Origin: Streptomyces roseochromogenus subsp. oscitans DS 12.976
GTDB lineage: Bacteria; Actinomycetota; Actinomycetes; Streptomycetales; Streptomycetaceae
Assembly: GCF_000497445.1 (NCBI RefSeq)
Contig: NZ_CM002285.1
Location: 2,600,623 to 2,664,622, forward strand
Length of the DNA stretch: 64,000 nt
Direction: 5' to 3'
This document shows positions 52,960-62,626 of this stretch, piece by piece. Within the stretch, counting starts at the first letter, position 1. The number at the start of each line of letters is the position of its first letter. The notes under the pieces were generated by a model. The model did not search any database. It had not been told where the DNA came from and saw nothing but the letters and a program-made list of their open reading frames with translations. Position numbers and translations under genes: made by a program.

Positions 52960-53647
52960 GGGCACGCTCCGGGGCCGGCACGCGCGCGTAGGCGGAGGGC
53001 CGCGTGAGGTGTTTCCAGTGGGCGGAGGGCCACAGGATCCAGTCGGCGCGGCCGATGACATCGCCGACCGGGATCATGCCGCCACCGGGGGAGCCGAGAT
53101 GGTCCCGGGAGTCGCTGGAGTCGCTGCGGTGGTCGCCGAGGACGAAGAGGCGGCCGGCGGGCACGGCGACGTCGAAGGGCACGCTGGAGGCGGTGTCCCC
53201 GGGATAGAGGAACGCCGACTCGTCGACGGCGCGGCCGTTCACCTCGATCCTTCCCTTCTTGTCGCAGCAGACCACGTGGTCTCCCCCCACCCCGACAACG
53301 CGTTTGACGTAGTCGGCGTCCCCGAAATACCCGGTGCCGTCGAACACGATCACATCGCCGCGCCGTGGCTGAGCACCGAAACGGTACGCCAACTTATTTA
53401 CGAGAACGCGGTCCCCGATCCTCAAACCCTGTTCCATGGATCCGCTCGGAATCTGGAACGGTTGCACCACGAAAGTGTTGAGGACCAGCAAAAACACCAG
53501 GCAGACGAAGAGGGTGAGGACGATCCGGCCGCCCGGCAGCCAGTCGGCGACGCGCTCCGCCAACGCGAAACGCGACCGCTCCTTTGGCCCCGGGGAATCC
53601 GGGTGGGAGGAGCGATCGCGTTCCGTCGGCTGTGCTTCGGTGTCCAT
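52952..53647 (-). CDS. type I signal peptidase, SipW position
   Basis: 231 residues. One N-terminal TM helix (RIVLTLFVCLVFLLVLNTFV) and no C-terminal one, as in S. lividans SipW. Catalytic Ser in PFQIPSGSMEQGLRIGDR, Lys in YVKRVVGVGGDHVV, box LFVLGDHRSDSSDSRDH. First of the sip group and 47 bases downstream of rplS region in the opposite sense of reading order: transcription goes from here to sipX. Confidence 0.92.
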   Translation of the reverse strand: MDTEAQPTERDRSSHPDSPGPKERSRFALAERVADWLPGGRIVLTLFVCLVFLLVLNTFVVQPFQIPSGSMEQGLRIGDRVLVNKLAYRFGAQPRRGDVIVFDGTGYFGDADYVKRVVGVGGDHVVCCDKKGRIEVNGRAVDESAFLYPGDTASSVPFDVAVPAGRLFVLGDHRSDSSDSRDHLGSPGGGMIPVGDVIGRADWILWPSAHWKHLTRPSAYARVPAPERAHG

Positions 53648-53694
53648 CGGGGCGAGATGCTATCCCGCCGCGCTGCAGACCCCGTTCAGAGCGC

Positions 53695-54045
53695 TCAGTT
53701 CTCGCGCTTCTCCTTGATCTTCGCGGCCTTGCCGCGCAGGTCACGGAGGTAGTACAGCTTGGCGCGGCGCACGTCACCACGGGTGACCAGCTCGATCTTC
53801 TCGACGATCGGGGTGTGCACCGGGAAGGTGCGCTCGACGCCGACGGAGAACGAGACCTTGCGGACCGTGAAGGTCTCGCGGACACCGGAGCCCTGGCGGC
53901 GGATCACAACGCCCTTGAACTGCTGCACACGGGAGCGGTTGCCCTCGATGACGCGGACGTGGACGTTGACGGTGTCACCCGGGCGGAAGGCCGGGATGTC
54001 ACCGCGCAGCGACGCGGCGTCGACGGTGTCGAGCAGGTGAGACAT
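53695..54045 (-). CDS. rplS: 50S ribosomal protein L19
   Basis: 116 residues from the ATG at 54045, the normal family length (start [20 protein letters not shown]); an in-frame GTG at 54072 would add nine residues. Typical stretches are [20 protein letters not shown] and [20 protein letters not shown]. It sits at the 30S-50S interface. Last gene of the rpsP-khpA-rimM-trmD-rplS set. Confidence 0.97.
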   Translation of the reverse strand: MSHLLDTVDAASLRGDIPAFRPGDTVNVHVRVIEGNRSRVQQFKGVVIRRQGSGVRETFTVRKVSFSVGVERTFPVHTPIVEKIELVTRGDVRRAKLYYLRDLRGKAAKIKEKREN

Positions 54046-54182
54046 TTCGTCTGCTTTCTTCGCTGATGCCACAGGTCATCAACGGAAACTAGGTGTTTGC
54101 ATGAAGCTGTTGGTGCGGGTCGGGACGGGCGTCGTGTCCCCCTGTGGCAGGGGCGCACGCCGGACGGGCGCACAACAGCGGT

Positions 54183-55016
54183 CTATTCTTCCACGCCCTC
54201 GGCCCGCCGCCAAAATCGGCCGTACGGCTCCCCCGCCGGGTCCGGTTCCCAGCCCAGGATGGAGAGCATCTCGCGGTCCTTCTTGTCGAAGGCCTTGGGG
54301 TCGCAGCGCTCGATCAGGTCGGGGCGGTGGGCGGTCGTACGCCGCAGGGCCTCGTCGCGGCGCCAGCGGGAGATCTTCCCGTGGTGGCCGCTGAGCAGCA
54401 CGTCCGGGATGTCCCGGCCGCGCCAGACGGGCGGCTTGGTGTAGACGGGGCCCTCCAGGAGGCTCGCCATCGCGCCCGGCGCGAAGGAGTCGTCGCGGTG
54501 GGACTCGGCGTTGCCGAGGACGCCGGGCAGCAGCCGGGCGACGGCCTCCGTGATGACGAGTACGGCCGCCTCGCCGCCGGCGAGGACGTAGTCGCCGATG
54601 GACACCTCGTACACCGGTATGCGGGTCGCGTACTCGTCCATGACGCGCCGGTCGATGCCTTCGTAGCGGGCCGGCGTGAAGATCAGCCAGGGGCGCTCAG
54701 AGAGTTCGACGGCGAGTTCCTGGGTGAAGGGGCGGCCGCTGGGGGTGGGGACGATGATCGCGGGGGCCTGGGCGCCGGTCTCGTAACCGTCGGCGAGGAC
54801 CGTGTCCAGGGCGTCGCCCCAGGGCTCGGTCTTCATGACCATGCCGGGGCCACCGCCGTACGGCGTGTCGTCGACCGTGTTGTGCCGGTCGTACGTCCAC
54901 GCGCGCAGGTCGTGCACCTGGACGTTCAGCTGCCCACGCGCGCGTGCCTTGCCGACCAGGGAGACGTTCAGGGGCTCCAGGTACTCAGGGAAGATCGTGA
55001 CGACGTCGAGCCTCAT
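54183..55016 (-). CDS. trmD: tRNA (guanine37-N1)-methyltransferase
   Basis: 277 residues, SPOUT fold. The trefoil-knot SAM site is in [20 protein letters not shown] and [20 protein letters not shown]; the N-terminus is [16 protein letters not shown]. It makes m1G37 in tRNAs, which stops +1 frameshifts. The ATG overlaps the rimM stop (ATGA). Confidence 0.97.
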   Translation of the reverse strand: MRLDVVTIFPEYLEPLNVSLVGKARARGQLNVQVHDLRAWTYDRHNTVDDTPYGGGPGMVMKTEPWGDALDTVLADGYETGAQAPAIIVPTPSGRPFTQELAVELSERPWLIFTPARYEGIDRRVMDEYATRIPVYEVSIGDYVLAGGEAAVLVITEAVARLLPGVLGNAESHRDDSFAPGAMASLLEGPVYTKPPVWRGRDIPDVLLSGHHGKISRWRRDEALRRTTAHRPDLIERCDPKAFDKKDREMLSILGWEPDPAGEPYGRFWRRAEGVEE

Positions 55017-55594
55017 GCGCTGTCTTCCCCGGACTCTCCCCCGGACTCTTCCCGGGTCTCTTCCCGGGACGAGTCGATCTCGGCGCGGTCGTCGATCAGG
55101 CCCGGCGGGGGCGTGATGACGGCCCTCTGCTCCTCCAGGTCGATCTCGGCGACGATCTCCTCGACGAACGGGATCATGACCTCGGTCCCGTCCGGGCGCT
55201 CCACGATGAACAGATCCTGGGAAGGCAGGTGCGAGATCTCGGTGATCCGGCCGACCTCCGCCCCGTCCTCGGTGACCACGTCGAGGTCGATGAGCTGGTG
55301 GTCGTAGTACTCGTCCTCGCCCTCGGGCAGTTCCTCGGGGTCGATCTCGGCGATCAGCAGGGTGTTGCGCAGGGCCTCGGCGCCGTTGCGGTCGCTGACG
55401 CCCTCGAAGCGCAGCAGCAGGCGGCCGCTGTGGACGCGGCCGGTGGCGATGGTGAGCGGCCCGGCGGAGGCCGGGTCGGTGGCCAGGACGGCGCCCGGGG
55501 CGAGCCTCAGCTCGGGCTCGTCGGTACGTACCTCGACGGTGACCTCGCCCTTGATGCCATGGGCGCGGCCGATCCGTGCGACTACCAGCTGCAC
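55013..55594 (-). CDS. rimM: 16S rRNA processing protein RimM
   Basis: 193 residues. The N-terminal RimM barrel starts [20 protein letters not shown]; the PRC-barrel part has [20 protein letters not shown] and [21 protein letters not shown] variable acidic tail of about 30 residues ([19 protein letters not shown]) ends the protein. It helps mature the 30S subunit, binding S19. Co-transcribed with trmD by 4-nt overlap. Confidence 0.96.
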   Translation of the reverse strand: MQLVVARIGRAHGIKGEVTVEVRTDEPELRLAPGAVLATDPASAGPLTIATGRVHSGRLLLRFEGVSDRNGAEALRNTLLIAEIDPEELPEGEDEYYDHQLIDLDVVTEDGAEVGRITEISHLPSQDLFIVERPDGTEVMIPFVEEIVAEIDLEEQRAVITPPPGLIDDRAEIDSSREETREESGGESGEDSA

Positions 55595-55639
55595 GTGTCC
55601 AATTCTCCTGTCATCTCCTGCTCGCGCATCCTGCTGATA

Positions 55640-55685
55640 CGGCTCGGGCCGGGGACGGCCCAGTGGCCCTCCCCGGCCCGAGCCG
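55640..55685 (-). terminator. strong hairpin between khpA and rimM
   Basis: A 16-base perfect stem CGGCTCGGGCCGGGGA / TCCCCGGCCCGAGCCG with a 14-base loop, 14 bases after the khpA stop. It could partly end rpsP-khpA transcripts and separate their level from rimM-trmD-rplS. Confidence 0.75.
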
Positions 55686-55699
55686 GTTGCGTTGAAGCG

Positions 55700-55939
55700 T
55701 CAGCGGACGTGGTCCACGTCGACGAGGTCGACGCGGACACCGCGACCGCCGATGGCGCCCACGACGGTGCGCAGAGCGCGCGCGGTCCGGCCGTTGCGGC
55801 CGATCACCTTGCCGAGGTCGTCGGGGTGGACCCGGACCTCCAGCACGCGCCCGCGGCGCAGGTTGCGCGAGGCGACCTGCACATCGTCAGGGTTGTCGAC
55901 GATGCCCTTCACGAGGTGCTCAAGCGCCTCTTCGAGCAT
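55700..55939 (-). CDS. khpA: KH-domain RNA-binding protein KhpA
   Basis: 79 residues, a single type II-like KH domain with the GXXG loop in DDLGKVIGRNGRTARALRTV. The start MLEEALEHLVKGIVDNPDDV is typical. The small protein binds RNA, often with KhpB, and is regularly encoded between rpsP and rimM. Confidence 0.96.
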   Translation of the reverse strand: MLEEALEHLVKGIVDNPDDVQVASRNLRRGRVLEVRVHPDDLGKVIGRNGRTARALRTVVGAIGGRGVRVDLVDVDHVR

Positions 55940-55944
55940 GCTGC

Positions 55945-56364
55945 TCAGGCCTCGGTCGACTCGGACTCAGCCGCAGCCTCGTCCTTCTTCTCAGCCTTCT
56001 TCTTCTGGGTGATCGCCTCACCCTTGCCCTCGTCGTCACCGCCGAGAGCCTCGAACGACGGACGGGCCGGCTTCGGCTCGGCGACGAGCAGCGGCGCGGG
56101 AGCCGGCTCGCCCTTGAACTTCTGCCAGTCGCCGGTCTTCTTCAGGATGGCGAGAACGGGCTCGGTCGGCTGCGCGCCGACACCCAGCCAGTACGCCACG
56201 CGATCGGCGTCCACCTCGATGACCGACGGGTTGTAGGTCGGGTGGTACTTGCCGATCTCCTCGATGGCCCGGCCGTCACGGCGGGTACGGGAGTCGGCGA
56301 CGACGATGCGGTAGTGAGGCGAACGGATCTTGCCCAGACGCTTCAGCTTGATCTTGACTGCCAC
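55945..56364 (-). CDS. rpsP: 30S ribosomal protein S16
   Basis: 139 residues: [20 protein letters not shown], then [20 protein letters not shown], then a normal S16 core to about residue 90. The tail of about 50 residues is acidic and Ala/Glu-rich, seen also in other Streptomyces. First gene of the set; its ribosome site GAGAA lies close before the ATG. Confidence 0.97.
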   Translation of the reverse strand: MAVKIKLKRLGKIRSPHYRIVVADSRTRRDGRAIEEIGKYHPTYNPSVIEVDADRVAYWLGVGAQPTEPVLAILKKTGDWQKFKGEPAPAPLLVAEPKPARPSFEALGGDDEGKGEAITQKKKAEKKDEAAAESESTEA

Positions 56365-56686
56365 GGGAGTGGGTTCTCCTGGATTTGACGTGGTTGGGCA
56401 CGGCGAGTCTGCCGCGTGGGGTTGCGGTACCCGAGTGCCCGATGGACGCGTCAGCCGGAGGAGAGAGGGGTCCTGTGCGGCTGTCGAGTACAGCTAGCCA
56501 TTGTGCCACACCCTGCGGGTCGCTTCTGGCCGAGGGTGGATGAGCCGGCGCCGGGCATGGGTCAGCGCACCCGGCGCGGAGGTGACCTTGCGTCGGGTGC
56601 GCTGCTCGGCGCCACGAGGTACCGCGGGTTACGGAGGCCACTGCCCGGCACCCACGAGATGCCGGTGTTCTGCGGCCCGTCCGGCG
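56365..56686 (-). promoter_or_regulatory. rpsP upstream region
   Basis: 322 bases between rpsP and the HEXXH-protein gene. A minus-strand CACAAT and a nearby TAGCTGTACT (around 56494-56512) are possible -10 sites, but no good -35 fixes one. No gene is seen. Confidence 0.4.
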
Positions 56687-57283
56687 CTACGCCGCCCCGG
56701 CGACCTCCGGGATTCTGAACGGCTTGCCGCAGCCGCCGCAGACGATGGGGGCCTGGGCCAGGACCGAGGGAACCACGCGGACGTTGCGCCCGCAGTCGCA
56801 GACCGCCTTGACGCGAACGCCACCGCCGGAGGAGCCGTGCCGGGCGGCCGGGCCACGGAAGGTGCGGGTGGTGTCCGACGAGGTGGCTGCCGTGTGCGCC
56901 CTCAGCGCGCGCTGGAGCCGCTCGATGGTAGGGCGGTAGCGCCGCTTGGCCTCGGGGCTGAGCGTGACCAGGGAGAAGCCGCTGCTCGGGTGCGGCTCCT
57001 CGGGGTGGTCGAGGCCCAGCTCCTCGGCGATCGCGAGGAAACGGCGGTTGTGGTATCGGCCGGCGCGGGAGGTGTCGCGGATCCCACGGGCGGCGGCGAT
57101 GCCGTGGACTGCCTCATGGAGCAGTCGCTCGAAGGAGAGTTCGTGACCGCACGCGGACGACGACTCTCCGATCAGGGACTCTGGCGCGGCAAGGTCCGGC
57201 AGCTCGGAGTGGTACCGCTGAATGTCGGCCCACGCCTGCGCCAGCTCTGCGGCGAGAACAGGTGGTGTCTGTGTCGTGCTCAC
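56687..57283 (-). CDS. HEXXH zinc-protein with C-terminal zinc ribbon (SprT-like, tentative)
   Basis: 198 residues. The N-terminal part has a zinc-peptidase HEXXH, LLHEAVHGIAAARGI (about residues 54-68), followed by SRAGRYHNRRFLAIAEELGL with a third possible His ligand. The C-terminus is a four-Cys zinc ribbon: AVCDCGRNVRVV and VCGGCGKPF. SprT-like proteins share this HEXXH plus zinc-ribbon order. It may act on DNA-protein cross-links or be a domestic variant of unknown role. Stands alone between rpsP and the methyltransferase gene. Confidence 0.75.
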   Translation of the reverse strand: MSTTQTPPVLAAELAQAWADIQRYHSELPDLAAPESLIGESSSACGHELSFERLLHEAVHGIAAARGIRDTSRAGRYHNRRFLAIAEELGLDHPEEPHPSSGFSLVTLSPEAKRRYRPTIERLQRALRAHTAATSSDTTRTFRGPAARHGSSGGGVRVKAVCDCGRNVRVVPSVLAQAPIVCGGCGKPFRIPEVAGAA

Positions 57284-57806
57284 GTAATGACAACGAGCGG
57301 GGGTGCCGCTGTGTTCCTATTCCGGGGCATCCCAAATAATTTGCACGTACCCGTCAGTTGCCGCTGATGCGTCCGGACGAGGGCGGGTGCGCTGATCTGC
57401 GGAGAAGCTTCACAGCTCATACCAAGCCGGTGCGTAGTCCGCACTACGATCCCGCCAGTACAGCCGGGCACGGCTGTGGTCGGCGAGTGCGCAAGAGTCC
57501 TTTCGGCCGCTCTCGGCGCGGAGCCTCACCTCGGTCAGCGTTAGCGACGGCCGGAGCGTTACCCCGTGCGGCCCGACCCCCCGGCACCGGCCCGTTCCCC
57601 CGAAGCGGACACCGTACGGCCCTCCAGATTGCCGGGATGTGAAATCTCGCCACAGCCGGGCCCGCACCCCAAGCGGGGCTCCACGCCCCCTGGACGGAGC
57701 CGCGAGCCGGGAGTTACCTGGCATACGTGGGAAGTGCGCGCGCACGGCACGGGGGCCACGCAACCGGGCACAGCGGCGAACTGTCGGCGGATTGGGGCGC
57801 TTACCT
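57284..57806. promoter_or_regulatory. 523-base intergenic region between divergent genes
   Basis: Holds the start regions of the minus-strand HEXXH gene and the plus-strand methyltransferase gene. Open frames here have poor codon phase. I see no RNA gene; a short A/T-rich patch (CCCAAATAATTTGCA near 57330) may be part of the HEXXH gene promoter. Confidence 0.4.
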
Positions 57807-58739
57807 ATGACACCTACGCTCGTGCGGCAGCACGCGTCTCACGCGGATTCCGCACCCCGCGTGGACCGGTACGCACGCGCGCGTGACTGGTCCGAGATCC
57901 AGGAGCGGATGCTGGTGCCGCTCTACGAAGCCGTCTACGACCGACTCGAAGTGGGCCCCGCCACCCGGCTGCTGGGCCTGCGCTGCGGCTCCGGGCTCGC
58001 GCTGTTGCTGGCGGCCGGCAGAGGCGCCGCGGTCACCGGGGCCGACGCCTCCTCACCCGAACGGCTGGCGCTCGCCCGCGACCGCCTGCTGCCGGACACC
58101 CCGCGCGACGCGAACGGCGGCGTCCCCGGCGGACCGCGCGGACACAGTCCGCGCGGTGGAAGAAGCGGTGGAAGAAATCGCCCACGCGCGCGTGCTGCCG
58201 TGCGGCTCCTCGACGGCTCGCCCGGTGCCGTGGCCGGCGCGGAGACGGCCGCGTACACCCTGGTGACCGTCTTCGAGCCGATCGGCTGCCTCGCGGGTGA
58301 CTCCGAGGGGCTCGGCGAGCTGCTGGCGGACGCGCTGCCGGCGGCCGCGCGCGGGGCCGCCGTGGTGCTGGCCGGCTGGGGTCCGCCGGAGCGCTGCGCC
58401 ACCTCCTCGGTGCTGCGGGTGGCGACGAAACTGGCCGATCCCTTGCGCAGCGCGCGCAGCTGGCGGCCGGCCCGGCGGGACGACCTGGAGGAGGTCGCCC
58501 AGCGGGCGGGGCTGAAGCCGGACGGCTCGGGGCGGGTGGCCTGCCCCTTCGGGTACGCCGACGTCGACAGTGCCGTACGCGGGCTGCTGTCGACCGGCCT
58601 GTTCGACGCGGCGATCACGGCGACCGACGCCAAGCAGGTCGACAAGGAGCTGACGGAGGCCCTGCATCCGCACCGGCGCCCGGACGGGACCGTGTGGATG
58701 CCGAACGTCTTCCGCTACCTCATCGCCCGGGTGCCCTAG
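57807..58739 (+). CDS. SAM-dependent methyltransferase-like protein
   Basis: 310 residues from the ATG at 57807. A class I-like nucleotide loop is in VGPATRLLGLRCGSGLALLL (about residues 49-68), followed by GAAVTGADASSPERLALARD. The C-terminal half (AYTLVTVFEPIGCLAGDSEG; ADVDSAVRGLLSTGLFDAAI) resembles actinobacterial methyltransferases of unknown target. Residues about 108-130 (GGVPGGPRGHSPRGGRSGG) look out of phase: the +1 frame there reads ADTVRAVEEAVEEIAHARV, more like real protein. Confidence 0.75.
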   Translation: MTPTLVRQHASHADSAPRVDRYARARDWSEIQERMLVPLYEAVYDRLEVGPATRLLGLRCGSGLALLLAAGRGAAVTGADASSPERLALARDRLLPDTPRDANGGVPGGPRGHSPRGGRSGGRNRPRARAAVRLLDGSPGAVAGAETAAYTLVTVFEPIGCLAGDSEGLGELLADALPAAARGAAVVLAGWGPPERCATSSVLRVATKLADPLRSARSWRPARRDDLEEVAQRAGLKPDGSGRVACPFGYADVDSAVRGLLSTGLFDAAITATDAKQVDKELTEALHPHRRPDGTVWMPNVFRYLIARVP

Positions 58740-58851
58740 GCCCTGTGGTCGAACTCCCGTCGTCCGCCCGGAGGGCGGCCCGGCGGCGACCGAGGGTTCC
58801 CCGCGCGAGCAGAGCCGAGCGCGGGGGAGGGAGTTTGACGACAGGCCTAGG
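58735..58851. terminator. long inverted repeat between converging genes, containing both stop codons
   Basis: Outer arms CCTAGGCCCTGTGGTCGAAC (from 58735) and the matching GGGAGTTTGACGACAGGCCT (from 58829) pair with few mismatches. Inside are two perfect smaller hairpins, CCGCCC/GGGCGG at 58764-58778 and CCCCGCGC/GCGCGGGG at 58799-58826. Each outer arm holds the TAG stop of one gene (58737-58739 and 58847-58849). Likely a bidirectional terminator; the inner sequence resembles repeats common in Streptomyces. Confidence 0.7.
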
Positions 58852-60808
58852 CCCCGTCGAGGTCCTTCGTCAGGCGCGTGATCCCGGCGATCCGGTACGC
58901 GTCCGCCTCCTCCAGGGTCTCGTTCGCCAGCAGTGCCTCGGCGAGGGCGTCCAACTGGCCGCGGTGGTCGCGGAGTTTGCGGCACGCCTCCTCGTAGCAC
59001 TCGTCCACGATCCGCCGCATCTCGGTGTCGATCACGTCGAGCGTCTGCGGGGCGGCGGCGAGGCCGTAGGCCTGCTGGGCGTCGTTGGGGAGCGCGGAGA
59101 GACGGCCGACCTCCTCGCTCATGCCCCAGCGGGACACCATTCCGCGCGCGATGTTGGTGACCTGTTCCAGGTCGCTCTCGGAGCCGGTGGTGATCACGTC
59201 GTAGACGACGTGCTCGGCCGCCATGCCGCCGAGCGCACCGATGATCCGGCCGCGCAGATACTCCTCGGTGTACGCGTACTTGTCCGCGTCCGGCGTGGAC
59301 AGGGTGACGCCGAGGGCGCGGCCGCGCGGCACGATGGTGATCTTGCGGACCGGGTCGGCGCCCGGCTGGAGCATGCCCAGCAGGGCGTGCCCGCTCTCGT
59401 GGTAGGCGGTGCGCCGGCGTTCCTCCTCGGGCATCACCAGCGGCCGTTCCGCGCCGAGCTGGACCTTCTCCAGGGCGTCGGACATGTCGGCTTGGTGCAC
59501 GCGTTCCTGTTGGCGCTTCACCGCGAGCAGGGCGGCCTCGTTGGCGAGGTTGGCCAGATCCGCCCCGGTCATGCCCGGGGTCGTACGGGCGACCTGGGCC
59601 AGGTCGACGTCCGGGGCCAGCGGGATGTCGCGGGTGTGGATCTCCAGGATGGCCTCACGGCCGCCGCGGTCCGGGGGCGAGACCTGGACCACCCGGTCGA
59701 AGCGGCCGGGGCGGGTCAGGGCCGGGTCGAGGATGTCGGCGCGGTTGGTGGCCGCGATGACGATGACGCCCTCCGAGCCGGAGAAGCCGTCCATCTCGGT
59801 GAGGATCTGGTTCAGGGTCTGCTCGCGCTCGTCGTGCCCGCCCATCGACGCGCCGCCGCCGCGGGCCCGCCCGATGGTGTCGATCTCGTCGATGAAGATG
59901 ATCGACGGCGCGACCTTGCGGGCCTCCGCGAACAGTTCCCGGACGCGCGAGGCGCCGACGCCCACGATCATCTCGATGAACTCGGACGCGGACGCGGAGA
60001 AGAACGGCACGCCCGCCTCGCCGGCGACCGCCCGCGCGAGCAGTGTCTTTCCGGTGCCGGGCGGGCCCGCGAGCAGCACCCCGCGGGGCATCTTGGCACC
60101 CATGCGGCGGTAGGCGTCGGAGTTCTTCAGGAAGTCGACGACGTCGTTCAGCTCGCCCTCGACCTCGTCGATGCCGGCCACGTCGGCGAAGGTGGTGCGC
60201 TTCTCGCCCGGCACCAGCTCGACCGGCTTCGGCAGCGCCTTGCGGCCCAGCATGCCGCCCGCACCGCCGAGCCCCGCGCTCATCCGCCGCGAGATGAAGA
60301 CCCACACCGCGATCAGCAGCAGCATCGGCGCCAGCGAGATCAGCAGGTTGGAGAGAAAGCTGCGGTGCTGGACGACCGGTTCGGCGGTGACCGTGACGTT
60401 GTGCTTGGTCAGGTTCGACCAGAGGCTGTCGTTCGCGAAGGACGGGCGCTCGGTATTGAACTTGGTGTAGTTCCCGCCGCCCTCGGGGTTCTTCCGTTCC
60501 TTCTTCAGCTGACCCTGGATCGAATCGCCCTTGGCGTAGATCTTGGCGACATTGCCGTCGTTCACCTGCCTGCTGAACTCGGTGTACGCGATCGTCGGCT
60601 CGGTCTCCTGGTCGAAGTACGACAGCACCAGGTTCGCGATCAGGTACACGATCAGCGCGGTGAGGATCAGGCGCCACCAGCCGCCGCGCATCCTCGGCCC
60701 GCCGGACGGCGGCTTCGGCGGCTCCTCCGGAGCGCCTTCGGTACGCCAGGGCTGGTCGGGCGACTTACGCGGCGGCGCGGGGTTGGTCATATCCGGACCG
60801 TACGACAA
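58847..60808 (-). CDS. ftsH: ATP-dependent zinc metalloprotease FtsH-type
   Basis: 653 residues. An N-terminal TM helix ([20 protein letters not shown]), an extracytoplasmic part and a second TM helix ([20 protein letters not shown]) lead to the AAA+ module: Walker A GPPGTGKT, Walker [30 protein letters not shown]. The zinc protease motif is [13 protein letters not shown], followed by the M41 domain. It degrades membrane and short-lived soluble proteins. Streptomyces usually carries another FtsH near folE, so this is probably the second copy (from memory). Confidence 0.95.
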   Translation of the reverse strand: MSYGPDMTNPAPPRKSPDQPWRTEGAPEEPPKPPSGGPRMRGGWWRLILTALIVYLIANLVLSYFDQETEPTIAYTEFSRQVNDGNVAKIYAKGDSIQGQLKKERKNPEGGGNYTKFNTERPSFANDSLWSNLTKHNVTVTAEPVVQHRSFLSNLLISLAPMLLLIAVWVFISRRMSAGLGGAGGMLGRKALPKPVELVPGEKRTTFADVAGIDEVEGELNDVVDFLKNSDAYRRMGAKMPRGVLLAGPPGTGKTLLARAVAGEAGVPFFSASASEFIEMIVGVGASRVRELFAEARKVAPSIIFIDEIDTIGRARGGGASMGGHDEREQTLNQILTEMDGFSGSEGVIVIAATNRADILDPALTRPGRFDRVVQVSPPDRGGREAILEIHTRDIPLAPDVDLAQVARTTPGMTGADLANLANEAALLAVKRQQERVHQADMSDALEKVQLGAERPLVMPEEERRRTAYHESGHALLGMLQPGADPVRKITIVPRGRALGVTLSTPDADKYAYTEEYLRGRIIGALGGMAAEHVVYDVITTGSESDLEQVTNIARGMVSRWGMSEEVGRLSALPNDAQQAYGLAAAPQTLDVIDTEMRRIVDECYEEACRKLRDHRGQLDALAEALLANETLEEADAYRIAGITRLTKDLDGA

Positions 60809-60849
60809 TGACCAACCCCTGGCATGCCCAGTGGTGAACAGGGGCGAAC

Positions 60850-62400
60850 TCAGCCCATGAACTTCTTGAACTCGTCCGGCAGCTCGAAGTCCTGGCCGCC
60901 CTGCTGCGGCAGCCCGAACGCGCCGCCGGCCTGTCCGGCCGCCTCGCGGCGCTGGGCCTCCTCCAGCTCCTGCTGCTTGCGCTTCATCGGGTTGCCGGAG
61001 CGCTGCTTGCCCTTGGCCTTCTTCGGCTGCTTCTTGGTCCGGCCGGGGCCGCCGCCCATCCCCGGCATCCCCGGCATGCCGGGCATACCGCCGCCCTGGG
61101 CCATGCGGGACATCATCTTGCGGGCGTCGAAGAACCGCTCGACCAGGTTCTTCACCGCGCTGACCTCGACGCCGGAGCCCTTGGCGATACGGGCGCGGCG
61201 GGAGCCGTTGATGATCGTCGGGTCCTGACGCTCGCCCGGGGTCATCGACTTGATGATCGCGGCGGTGCGGTCGACGTCCCGCTCGTCGATGTTCTGGATC
61301 TGGTCCTTGATCTGGCCCATGCCCGGAAGCATGCCGAGCAGCTTGCTGATGCTGCCCATCTTCCTGACCTGCTCCATCTGGGCCAGGAAGTCGTCCAGGG
61401 TGAAGTCCTGGCCCTTCTTGGACGCCAGCTTCGAGGCCATCTTGGCGGCCTCTTCCTGGCTGAAGGTCTTCTCCGCCTGCTCGATCAGGGTGAGCAGGTC
61501 ACCCAGGTCGAGGATGCGGGAGGCCATCCGGTCCGGGTGGAAGGCGTCGAAGTCGTCCAGCTTCTCGCCGTTGGACGCGAACATGATCGGCTTGCCGGTG
61601 ATCTGCCGGATCGACAGGGCGGCACCACCGCGGGCGTCACCGTCGAGCTTGGAGAGCACCACGCCGTCGAAGCCGACGCCGTCGCGGAAGGCCTCGGCGG
61701 TGTTGACGGCGTCCTGACCGATCATCGCGTCGACGATGAACAGGATCTCGTCCGGGGAGACGGCGTCGCGGATGTCCGCGGCCTGCTGCATCATCTCCTG
61801 GTCGATGCCGAGGCGGCCGGCGGTGTCCACGATCACGATGTCGTGGACCTTGGACTTCGCGTAGTCGATGGAGTCCTTGGCGACCTGGACCGGGTCGCCG
61901 ACGCCGTTGCCCGGCTCCGGCGCGAAGACCGCCACGCCCGCGCGCTCGGCGACGACGCTCAGCTGGTTGACGGCGTTCGGGCGCTGGAGGTCGGCGGCGA
62001 CCAGCAGCGGGGAGTGGCCCTGCTCCTTCAGCCAGCGGCCGAGCTTGCCCGCGAGGGTGGTCTTACCGGCACCCTGCAGACCCGCGAGCATGATCACGGT
62101 GGGCGGCTGCTTGGCGAAGCGCAGACGCCGGGTCTCGCCGCCGAGGATGGTCACCAGCTCGTCGTTGACGATCTTCAGGACCTGCTGGGCCGGGTTCAGC
62201 GCCTTGGAGACCTCGGCGCCGAGAGCCCTCTCCTTGACGTTCTTGATGAACGTCCGGACGACCGGGAGGGCCACGTCCGCTTCGAGGAGCGCGATACGGA
62301 TCTCGCGCGCCGTGGCGTCGATGTCCGCTTCGCTCAAGCGCCCCTTGCCGCGCAAGTTCTTGAAGGTCGCTGAAAGGCGATCGGAGAGAGTATCGAACAC
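60850..62400 (-). CDS. ffh: signal recognition particle protein Ffh
   Basis: 516 residues from the GTG at 62400 (start VFDTLSDRLSATFKNLRGKG). NG domain: GLQGAGKTT (G1), RPNAVNQL, DTAGRLG and SKLDGDARGGAALSI. M domain follows, Met-rich, with SGVEVSAVKNLVERFFDARK and a GMPGMPGMPGMGGG run before a Lys-rich tail. It binds signal peptides on the ribosome with 4.5S RNA and docks to FtsY. A 15-base terminator hairpin separates it from glnD upstream. Confidence 0.97.
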   Translation of the reverse strand: MFDTLSDRLSATFKNLRGKGRLSEADIDATAREIRIALLEADVALPVVRTFIKNVKERALGAEVSKALNPAQQVLKIVNDELVTILGGETRRLRFAKQPPTVIMLAGLQGAGKTTLAGKLGRWLKEQGHSPLLVAADLQRPNAVNQLSVVAERAGVAVFAPEPGNGVGDPVQVAKDSIDYAKSKVHDIVIVDTAGRLGIDQEMMQQAADIRDAVSPDEILFIVDAMIGQDAVNTAEAFRDGVGFDGVVLSKLDGDARGGAALSIRQITGKPIMFASNGEKLDDFDAFHPDRMASRILDLGDLLTLIEQAEKTFSQEEAAKMASKLASKKGQDFTLDDFLAQMEQVRKMGSISKLLGMLPGMGQIKDQIQNIDERDVDRTAAIIKSMTPGERQDPTIINGSRRARIAKGSGVEVSAVKNLVERFFDARKMMSRMAQGGGMPGMPGMPGMGGGPGRTKKQPKKAKGKQRSGNPMKRKQQELEEAQRREAAGQAGGAFGLPQQGGQDFELPDEFKKFMG

Positions 62401-62470
62401 GGCGGCGTCGGTCCTCGGGGTCGGAAATGGTCTGGGCTGCCCTCCAGGGTATCCGGCCCCGCAAGCCGTT

Positions 62471-62508
62471 CGTCCTCGCCCGCTCGCTTCGATGAGCGGG
62501 CGAGGACG
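62471..62508 (-). terminator. 15-bp hairpin after glnD
   Basis: Stem CGTCCTCGCCCGCTC (62471-62485) pairs perfectly with 62494-62508 across an 8-base loop; a second small C5GC/GCG4 hairpin lies near 62515-62532. It lies between the glnD stop and the ffh start. Confidence 0.8.
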
Positions 62509-62626
62509 CAAACCCCCCGCGTCGGCGGGGAACACATCCGCGATGCCGTCCCCCCGGACGACATCCTCGGATCACCTCCGCGTGTGCGGAGACCACGCCG
62601 AGCGAACGAGCACAACGGCCGCAAGC

